From the NCBI GenBank assembly GCA_030035585.1, contig CM057461.1, positions 166,791,624-166,855,623 of the forward strand: DNA of 64,000 nucleotides, read 5' to 3'. The position numbers and the translations under genes are program-made. Numbering within the stretch: the first letter of the stretch is position 1; each line of letters begins with the position of its first letter. Under the pieces are notes generated by a model, which did no database searches, had not been told where the DNA came from, and saw only the letters and a program-made list of their open reading frames with translations. Source of the DNA: Dugong dugon. Lineage: Eukaryota > Chordata > Mammalia > Sirenia > Dugongidae. Positions 56,146-64,000 of the stretch are shown in pieces.

Positions 56146-56175
<30 letters not shown>
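56146..56175. repeat. (CA)n microsatellite
   Basis: About 15 CA units directly outside the right end of the hAT element. Confidence 0.95.
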
Positions 56176-56177
<2 letters not shown>

Positions 56178-56204
56178 TATGCATGCATTCCATGTTGTTA
56201 TCTT

Positions 56205-56748
56205 CTTTTTTAAAAGTTATGTTTATTGAAGTATAACATAAGGTAAAATTCATCCATTTTTGTGTATAGTCAGGGTCTTGACAAGTGCATAAAGTCATGT
56301 AGTCACCACCACCACATTCAAGTTTAGAACATTCCCAGCACCCCCAAAAAGTTCCCTTGTGTCTCTTTGTACTCAACCTACATCCACACCCCAACCCGAG
56401 GCAACTACTAAACTGTTCTGTATCACTATAGTTTTTATCTTTTCCAAAATGTCATGTACATGGAATTATCTGTATGTAACCTTCTGAGTCTGATTTCTTT
56501 CACTTATCATAATGGATCTGAAAACTATTCACATTGTTGTGGGTGCTGTGAATTATTGTGGGTGCTGAGTAGCACTTTATTATATGGATATACCACAATC
56601 TGTTTATCCATTCACCAGTTAAGAACATTAGGGTTGTTTCCAGCTTTGGGCAATTAAAAATAATGCCTTTATAAGCATTCACATATAAGTTTTTGCGTGA
56701 ATGTACATTTTTATTTCTCTTGGGTAAACACCTAGAAGTTTAACTTTA
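56205..56748 (-). mobile_element. L1 3' region, old subfamily
   Basis: GTTTATTGAAGTATAACATA, CAACCCGAGGCAACTACTAA, TGGATATACCACAATCTG and CTTGGGTAAACACCTAGAAG are reversed L1 3' blocks in order. Confidence 0.8.
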
Positions 56749-57164
56749 TAAGATGGTTTAGATATTTGAAGATGAAAAGAGCAACATTCTAGATAGAGGA
56801 AAAGTATGGACCAGCTACCACTACCCTTGTTATTTTGCCCCCATTTGTTTCCTTTTGTGGATATTTCACAGATGAAATATTATCATTTCTAGCTTATTCC
56901 TTTCCTCCACAAGTGTTTACTATTATTAAGTAGACACTTAAGAGATTCTGCAGTTATATTGTTGCTTTGCTTATAGATATAGAATTTTACATGGCGCTTC
57001 TGGGTTCTGGTAGACAGACTAGTCTAGTCTAATTGTTACAAAACACTTGTGAAGTGGAATAACGGGAGCGCATCCTGCAAGGATAGTTTGGAGCCAGCCT
57101 GTGGAGAGCCCTGAGCACCGAGCTAAGGAATTAAATTTTGGAAAATTTAGATATAAAAAAATTC
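56749..57164. other. unique noncoding stretch
   Basis: I see no gene or nameable repeat. Confidence 0.4.
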
Positions 57165-57480
57165 TTTGTTCACATTATTTTCATCTGAAATTTTTCTATA
57201 TTTTTATCCTTATTTTTTACCTAAATGTGATAACATTCTCTACATAATCTTGTACCTCACTTTTTTCACTAATATCCTGTCATAAACACTTTCTTCTTAT
57301 AAAATTTTTCATAAAAATTATTTTAATGACTACATGATATTCTATCATATAAAGCTCACATAATCTACTTAACCATTTCTTCATTATTAAGCAATTGTTT
57401 TGTTTCTGTTTTATCATCTTTATCACATAATTTTTTTAAATCTAATTGTTTTCTTTCTTTAGATTTCCAATAACAAAATC
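57165..57480 (-). mobile_element. L1- or HAL1-type fragment
   Basis: CACTTTTTTCACTAATATCC, TTTTAATGACTACATGATA and TCTACTTAACCATTTCTTC resemble the reversed L1/HAL1 3' region, very AT-rich and worn. Confidence 0.5.
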
Positions 57481-57774
57481 ACATGATCAGTTTTGAAACT
57501 TAAGAAAATATATATATAGAAACATCTTGAATGACCCTCAAAAAGTTTATTTAATTTTCTCTCTCTCTCTTTTCTTTTTCCTGGTCTAGCAACTTTAGAC
57601 ACCTACCATCTGCTGATTCCTATACTAGGCATGGAAAGAAAGAGTTCAAAAGAAATGTAGCTTGGGGTCATATTTTGAGTATCCATTTCAGTGAAGCAAT
57701 TATCGATGGAATGCCTATTCCACTCCAATATTGAGCTGGATTTTGGGGAGTTATGTATCATAGTAACAGTTGGT

Positions 57775-58015
57775 ACGTAATGAACACCGGTGAGGAGCCA
57801 GGCCTTCCCGGTTCTTTACAGAGATGGTTCCCTTTCATCCTCACATCAACCTATGATGTACATGATAATGTTAACCCCACTTTATAATATGAGGAAGTAG
57901 AGGCACAGAGAAGTTAACTAACTTCCTAAGGTCATAGAGCTCATAAGTGGCAGAGCCAGGATTTGAGCTTAGAGTGATTCAGGGCCCAATATCCTTTACT
58001 GCTGCACTATTCTTC
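57775..58015 (+). mobile_element. MIR, nearly complete
   Basis: CATCCTCACATCAACCTATG, ATATGAGGAAGTAGAGGCAC, CTTCCTAAGGTCATAGAGCT and GGCAGAGCCAGGATTTGAGC follow the whole 3' part of MIR. The 83-codon plus frame across it is MIR-derived. Confidence 0.85.
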
Positions 58016-58275
58016 CCTCAAAAGAACTTGTGGTTAGAGGAAGAAAGGCCCACAACATCTGGTATTCCAGGGGAATTCTTCCCTGCCCATGACCCTAAAC
58101 CTCCAGACCAAGGAACCAAGTCCCATGAGATGTTTGGTTGTACAAAAGCAGCCTCAGCAGCTACTCTTTTTTGTTGTTGTTGTTGTAAATATATCTAATA
58201 TACAACTTTTACCAGTTCACCTTTTTATAAGTGTAAAGGTGTACAGCTTATTGATGGCAATTACATTAATCAACT

Positions 58276-59080
58276 CTGCTGTTGTTGTTGTTTGTTGTTA
58301 GATACTGTCCAGTCCATTCCGACTCATAGTGACCCTTTGTACAATAGAATGAAACACTGCCTGGTCCTGCACCATCCTCACAATCGTTGCTATGTTTGAA
58401 CCCACTGTTGCAGCCACAGTGTCAATCCATCTCATTGAGGGTCTTCCTCTTTTTTGCTGACCCTCTGCTTTACCAAGCATAATGTCCTTCTCCAGGGACA
58501 GGTCCCTCCTGATAACACGTCCAAAGCATGTGAGACGAAGTCTTGCCATCCTCTCTTCTAAGGAATATTCCGTCTGTACTTCTTCCAAGACAGATTTGTT
58601 CCTTCTTCTGGCAGTCCATGGTATAGTCAATATTCTTTGCCAACACTGTAATTCAAAGGCATCAATTCTTCTTCGGTCATCCTTATTCATTGTCCAGCAT
58701 GCATATGAGGCGATTGAAAATACTATGGCTTGGGTCAGGTGCACCTTAGTCTTCAAAGTGACATCTTTGCTTTTTAATACTATAAAGAGATCTTTTGCAG
58801 CAGATTTTCCCAATGCAATACATCATTTGATTTCTTGACTGCTGCTTCGGTGGGCATTGATTGTGGATCCAAGTAAAATGAAATCCTTGACAACTTCAAT
58901 ATTTTCTCCGCTTATCATGATGTTGCTTATTGGTCCAGTTGTGATGATTTTTGTTTTCTTTATGTTGAGATGCAGTCCATACTGAAGGCTGTAGTCTTTG
59001 ATCTTTGTCAGTAAGTGCTTCAAGTCCTCTTCACTTTCAGCAAGAAAGGTTGTGTCATCTGCATATCACGGGTTGTTATT
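58276..59080 (-). mobile_element. 5'-truncated RTE LINE inserted in L1
   Basis: It starts with the reversed GTTGTTGTTGTTTGTTG tail and ends in RT-coding sequence near 59073. Orientation is the same as the surrounding L1. Removing it rejoins the L1 3' region. Confidence 0.85.
58298..59050 (-). pseudogene. RTE ORF, reverse transcriptase end and C-terminus
   Basis: 58823-59023 encodes KDYSLQYGLHLNIKKTKI, the segment just after the RT catalytic site. 58298-58813 is an uninterrupted 171-codon frame with RRIDAFELQCWQRIL and GQQKRGRPSMRWIDTVAA. One frameshift or stop lies between the two. The catalytic YADD box lies just beyond the truncation. Confidence 0.83.
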
Positions 59081-59345
59081 TGACTGTGCTATTTGACTAT
59101 GTTATTTGCTTTAAACAGTGTGCTTTTACCATCACTGTAAACTGAAATTCAATACTCTGTAAGCAATAACCATCCACCTTCCCTGTTCCTCCAGCACCTA
59201 GTAATTACTAACGAACTTTGGTATCTATTCATTTGCCTGTTCTTGTCTTTGTATATAAATGTGGTCGTACAATATTTGTCCTTTTGTAATTGGCTTCTTT
59301 CAGTCAGCATAATGTCTTCAAGCTACTTTCATATTGTAGCATGTA

Positions 59346-60281
59346 TCAAGACTTCATTTCTCTTTCTGGCTGAGTAGTATTCCATTGTACATATGTACCA
59401 CATTTTGTTAATCTATTCATCCCCTGATGGGCTTTTAGATTGTTTCCACATTTTGAATAGTGAATAACACTATTGTGAATAGTGCTGCAATGAACATTGC
59501 TGTACAAGTTTCTGTTTGAGTCTCTGCTTTGAAGTCTTTTGGGTATACACCTAGGAGTGGAATTGCTGGGTCGTATGGTAGCTCTGTTTTTAGTTTTTTG
59601 AGGAACTGCCACACTTTTCTACCACAGCTCTAACATTTTGCATTCCCACCAGCAATGAATAAGGGTCCCAATTTCTCCACATGCTCACCAACATTTGCTA
59701 TTTTCTTTCTTTCTTTTTTAATCTTAGTTATCCTAATGGGAGTGAAATGATATTTCATTGTAGTTTTTATTTGCATGTCTCTGCTGGCTAATGACATTGA
59801 ACATCTTTTCATGTGTTTGGTGGCCATGTGAACATTCTCTTTGGTGAAAAGTCTATTCAAATCCTTTGCCCATTTTATGATTAGCTTATTTGTCTTTTTG
59901 TTGTTAAGTTGTCAAAATTTTATATGTATTCTGGTTATCAGATTCTTATTGGACATATGGTTGCCAAAGATATCCTCTTAGTAGTTGCCTGTCTTTTCAT
60001 TTTTTTGGTAAGGTCTTTTGATGAACAAAGTTTTTAATTTGTATGAGGTCCTATTTATTTATTTTGTCTTTTGCTCTATGTGTTTTTGTACTAGATAATC
60101 CACTGTTAAAAGCTAGGCTCCACAGCATTGTCCCTGCATTTTCTTCTAAGAATTCTCTGGTTTTAGGTTTCACATTTAGGTGTTTAATACATTTTGAATT
60201 TATTTTTGTGTGTGGAGTGAGGCATGTATCCTGTTTCATTTTTCTGCATGTGGAAATCCAATTTTCCCTGTACCTGGTCAC
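59346..60281 (-). pseudogene. L1 ORF2 C-terminal remnant
   Basis: 60051-60281 reads TRYRENWISTCRKMKQDTCL and CLTPHTKINSKCIKHLNVKP. 59630-59860 contains [20 protein letters not shown] and ends [12 protein letters not shown]. 59346-59612 contains LTKCGTYVQWNTTQPERE. These are the ordered pieces of the L1 ORF2 C-terminal region, in different frames. No enzyme activity is possible. Confidence 0.82.
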
Positions 60282-60305
60282 TAGAATATTTTGATTCTAA
60301 CAATT

Positions 60306-61824
60306 ATATACAATTATTTTAAATGTACTTACATTAAAACAAACAAACCAAAGCAGAAAGCAACAAAGTCTGAAGTGAGGCAAAAAGGTAAAGAAAACTT
60401 TCATTGTTCAAAAAAAAAAAAAAAAAGTTCAGATTGGACTAGACCACCATTTCCCAAACTGTATTTTGTGTAAGAGTTTTATGGGTCAGCTAAGTTTAAT
60501 ACATGCTTCAGTCCTCACTCTTCTTTCAAGATTTATTAGGCGAATTAAGCCATTTAAGACTCTTGAGAAGTCCTGCAGTGAAGTAACCTGTTTAAATTTA
60601 TTTGATCCAGAATTTTCCAAACTTATTTATGCCTAGAATACTTTTCTCAGGTGACCCCTATTTGCATCCCAAACACTTTGGGACATGTTGGACTAGACTT
60701 ATGCTAATTGGGGAGCAATTCTTCTCTGGTGGCTTCTGACAGCAGGATCCAAGCTCCATCAGCCTGTGGTTCCTAAAGTGGCTGAGGGGCCTCGCTACCA
60801 TGGCTGTGTTTTTTCTCCTTCACCATGCTTCACCTACAAGATAAAACAGAGCAGCTAAACATAATTCCCACAGAGCAGGCTAATTCTCACATTCTGACTC
60901 ATTTCCCTTACACTTTTGAGATCTCTGGAGGTTAAAGGGAGCCAGCCTTACAAAGCAGTGGAAGGCCCCTTCTCCACATTTCACCGGTTGCACGGTTCAA
61001 ATGTGTCGCCATTACAGAGAACACCTGCAGCCCGTTCTGCAGCCTGGACAGCTCAGCCAACTCGCCCAGCTGGTCTTCTCTCCCAGCAGATGAGCTGTTT
61101 CAGGGCCTTGAGATGAAGACTTTGACTCAGCCCCCAAACCTGTCTGCTACCCTCCTCCCCCTCCCTTGTCCCCTTCGGCTATTGTTTGGATGGAGGTGGT
61201 GATTGAATTAACTAAGCTGTTAAAAGCAGAAACAGAACACATGGAAAAGGGACTCAGAGCCCCAAACAGCAGCTTCGTTTCCTCTCCACTCTGGAGCAAA
61301 AATGTGAGCGGCGCTTAAGTGGTACCTGGTGATTACAGTAGTAGCGCCGCTTTGCTCCTCAATGCCTGTCACTCACTGCTGATGAACAGGTCTGAACCAG
61401 CGGAGTGAGGAGAGTGGTTGGGGAAGATTCACAGCCCTGTAATTATGAGGCTAATTCTGAAAGGTCAGAACTCCTTAATCAAACATTAATCAAAGCATTT
61501 TGTAAATGATAATGATTGTAACCAGGGTGGGAGGCAGAGCAGTCAGGGGGTCAGGGGCAGTAGCCCTGAGTCCTCTTGAACCAGAGGAGGTTTTCAGGCT
61601 AAGTGCTGGTAAAAGCAAATAGCTTTACTCAAGAAGAGAAAAAACAGTGGTAGGAGGTTTTGGTTTTGCTTTGTAAGTACAAAATATCATCATTTTTTAT
61701 GATATTACCTTGATTTACCTTAAATAACTAGGTTAGCGGACCAGTTAAGGGGTTGATAGTCCCAGTATGCGGACATTCCCCTCCTTCGCCTTTCTAAGTG
61801 CATTTCTTTAAATCTGCAAAGCCC
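60306..61824. other. mostly unique noncoding stretch
   Basis: I see no gene. An A run lies at 60410-60427. A 66-codon frame at 60916-61116 in GC-richer sequence has no domain. A possible conserved block is at 61190-61520. Confidence 0.45.
61190..61520. other. possible conserved noncoding element
   Basis: Repeat-free. TAATTA (61440-61445), CTAATTC, TTAATCAAA and ATTAATCAAA cluster within about 55 bp at 61440-61495, the kind of homeodomain-site density seen in developmental enhancers. This is inference from sequence alone. Confidence 0.35.
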
Positions 61825-62000
61825 TCTTCAGTTTGTGAAACACTTTCATATGCATCGTCTTGTCTAGTCCTTGTAGCATCCTCATGAAACAAGTTTAAAC
61901 CCATTACAGAGATGAGAAAACTGAGACTTAGAAGTTTAATTGCTCCTTTTGTTGGTCTGTGGCGGAGGGAAGACTTAGACCAAAATGCAGTGCTCTTTGC
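61825..62000 (+). mobile_element. MIR
   Basis: AACACTTTCATATGCATCG, CATCCTCATGAAACAAG, CATTACAGAGATGAGAAAAC and TGAGACTTAGAAG follow MIR order. Confidence 0.78.
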
Positions 62001-64000
62001 ACCTACAATGGCAACTATTAGAATGGATCTCTGGTTCCTGAGCCACCTGGGTCTCTTGTTCAATAATCGGGGCTTCTCCACCCTTCTTCCCCATCCCTAT
62101 CTTGCCCCAAATAGGAATTCAGGAGCTGAATTTTAATCTCCAGGGTTTTTCATTGCAGACTTACCAGTTACAAACAAACTAAACAAAGAAACAAAACACA
62201 CCTGAACCCCCTCTGATTTCAGAGACTTTAGACATAGATGTAAAAGACATGTAGGGTTCCTCTCATAACGAAAATTATGCATATTTGAGGATGAGGCTGC
62301 AAGAAAAACATAACCTTATTCACTAATTCACTTATGTCTCGTTGCATTTTTTAAGGCTTTGAACCATCTTTGGTGTGTGTTGCGTGCATGCGTAATTTTT
62401 CCTAAAGCACTGCTGATCAGCTGAAATCAAGCTGATGGAAAATTTCTAGAAGCTCTCATTATGCATCTGGTCTTGGTCATCATCCTTCTGGGGAAAGCAG
62501 GCTTCTTTGTGGGCCTGCATTGTGTGCACCTGTCTGCAAACTCCAGGCAGAACACGCTGGCAATAGCCTCCTCTTCCAAACCTCATTTTCTCTATTTCCC
62601 AGGGAGTGCACTCCCCAAAGTGTGATTAATCCATCTATTGATCGCCTCCTGCCACAGAGAGGGTGAGATATGGCTAGCAGTTGGTGCCAGGCCGCCTGTG
62701 TGACTGGACTGCTAAGCCGAGGCGTGAACAGACAAGTGCTAGCCAGAGGTTTCCAACCCTGCAGACTGAGCAGGGGGCAACAATAGCCAGGCTTCCCATA
62801 AGCCTTGGAAAAAGATCCCTCTCATCAAAATGCAGTGAATTCTTTTTCAAATGAATTATAATGTATATTCCCTGCTATCTCAACTGGTTTCACAAAGGCC
62901 TAATAAAAGTTTATGGGTAAAGGCAAAGAAGAAGATGAAAATAATAATAAATAAATAAATAACAAGACAGAAACCTTCTGGAAATAGCAGCAAACAAGAA
63001 TGTGCTGCTTTGATTAAAGTGTTCCAGGCAGATATAATGGATGACCAGGAGCATGCCAGTAAAGGGGTTTAGGAGAATGAGAAGGCATTTATCTAATATT
63101 CAGGGGCACCATGGTTGGGGGAAGGGAAGGTAAAACTAAGCCAAGGGGTTAGGCAAAGATTCTAGAGAGAAGACCTGCTACCTGCAAATGAAGAGGGTAA
63201 AATGAGAACCACGGGCACTAAACTCACGCCCAAGGCTCATTTTGGCCACTAAAATGAGGAAAGAGGACTTGGCCAACCAGGACTCAGTAAAGCCTTTTTT
63301 CCATCCTGTCCTCTCAAGAGAAAGTCAAGCATGCCTATCCCCAGCTGCAGATGCTATGCCTTCTTTCAATCTGCCTCATACGTTTAGAAGAACCTCTCAT
63401 CCACAAAGACACACCACTCTCTTCACTTCAGGAACTCCTATCACATGCAGGAAGTCACCTAGGATTATGTAGCATCTTCCATTTTCTGTGGAATTGGTTT
63501 TCAATTCACCCAACCAGAAAATGAACAAGTTGAAAAGCTGATCAGTGATCTAAAATCTAGTACCTCTTATGCATTAGGGAGAATGGAAGTGTCAATTGTA
63601 AGACAGCCCGACCTCTGGGTAGTAGCTCTCATGTCTCTGACTCATATTGGTTTTCCGGCTTGTATATTCCAGATGTGCACAAAGCCAAAGGAACATCTAC
63701 AGACATCTGGGAGAGATGGACAGACTCGACCAAGGACAAAAGAAATGACCAGAGTATAAAACCTGCCAAAATGGAAAATAAGAATAGAACTCAAGTCAAA
63801 TATAAAAATTTTAATAAAAACTAGTATTATTGACATATGTAGCTTTTCCATGTATTTACATATAAAGTAAATTCATTAAATCTAATAGTTCTTAAGCTCC
63901 CATAACATTAGTTTTTAGCTGGGTGTTGAACAAGGCCCAGATCTTGTACTCAAAGAAGTTGTAGCCTACTAGAAAAGATTTACAAGGGAACAGATAATTA
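62001..64000. other. unique noncoding stretch
   Basis: I see no gene. A short AAAT-type simple repeat lies at 62939-62961. The part at 62340-62720 may be conserved and includes GTGATTAATCCATC. Frames of up to 76 codons show no domain. Confidence 0.45.

Larger units (their letters stand above)
58165..60305 (-). mobile_element. L1, 3' part of ORF2 and 3' UTR, split by an RTE
   Basis: The reversed 3' UTR begins near 58165 (CTTTTACCAGTTCACC). From about 59080 the reversed ORF2 region continues: GGCTTCTTTCAGTCAGCATA, TATTCCATTGTACATATGTA, GGAGTGGAATTGCTGGGTCG, CATTCCCACCAGCAATG, and CATTTAGGTGTTTAATACAT near its 5' limit. The copy is 5'-truncated. Confidence 0.85.

Noticed and set aside
58482..58838. 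118-codon plus frame
   Set aside because: It is the shadow of the minus-strand RTE frame.

Overview
This window looks like nuclear DNA from an afrotherian mammal, most likely a paenungulate such as an elephant. The main evidence is about 26 copies or pieces of one tRNA-derived SINE family (AfroSINE type), three larger pieces of an RTE-clade LINE whose 3' end matches the SINE tail, and L1 3'-UTR ends of the kind I associate with elephant. Mammal-wide MIR, L2 and L3/CR1, MaLR-type LTRs and hAT transposons make up an older layer. Family names come from memory of consensus sequences, not from a search.

I find no convincing host protein-coding gene and no functional RNA gene. The window reads as an intergenic region or the inside of a large intron. 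Every open frame with recognisable protein similarity belongs to a decayed mobile element: RTE endonuclease and reverse transcriptase, L1 ORF2, and a hAT transposase. The longest other frame (189 codons at 35542-36111) has no recognisable domain.

Layout. 1-5 kb: SINE nested in SINE, LTR nested in LTR, and a cluster of four same-strand SINEs. 5-13.5 kb: mostly unique, with a G-rich tract, a palindromic DNA transposon and one MaLR-type LTR. 13.5-18.7 kb: SINEs, an internally deleted RTE and two antisense LTRs. 18.7-25 kb: mostly unique, with one possible conserved element, a possible LTR and an odd inverted-repeat cluster near 24.1-24.4 kb. 25-40 kb: scattered SINEs, MIR and L2, microsatellites, a strong CTCF-type motif at 35.4 kb and a composite tRNA-Gly/RTE SINE at 36.7 kb. 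40-60 kb: the densest repeat region, holding the RTE copies, several L1 ends, DNA transposons and a nearly complete hAT element. 60-64 kb: mostly unique, with one MIR and two possible conserved noncoding elements.

I found no previously undescribed molecular system. The most informative signal is structural. The body of the common SINE, the body of a separate tRNA-Gly-headed SINE and two RTE copies all share one central block plus the RTE 3' tail, which points to repeated formation of SINEs from RTE ends. The inverted-repeat cluster at 24.06-24.37 kb is the one repeat I cannot place.
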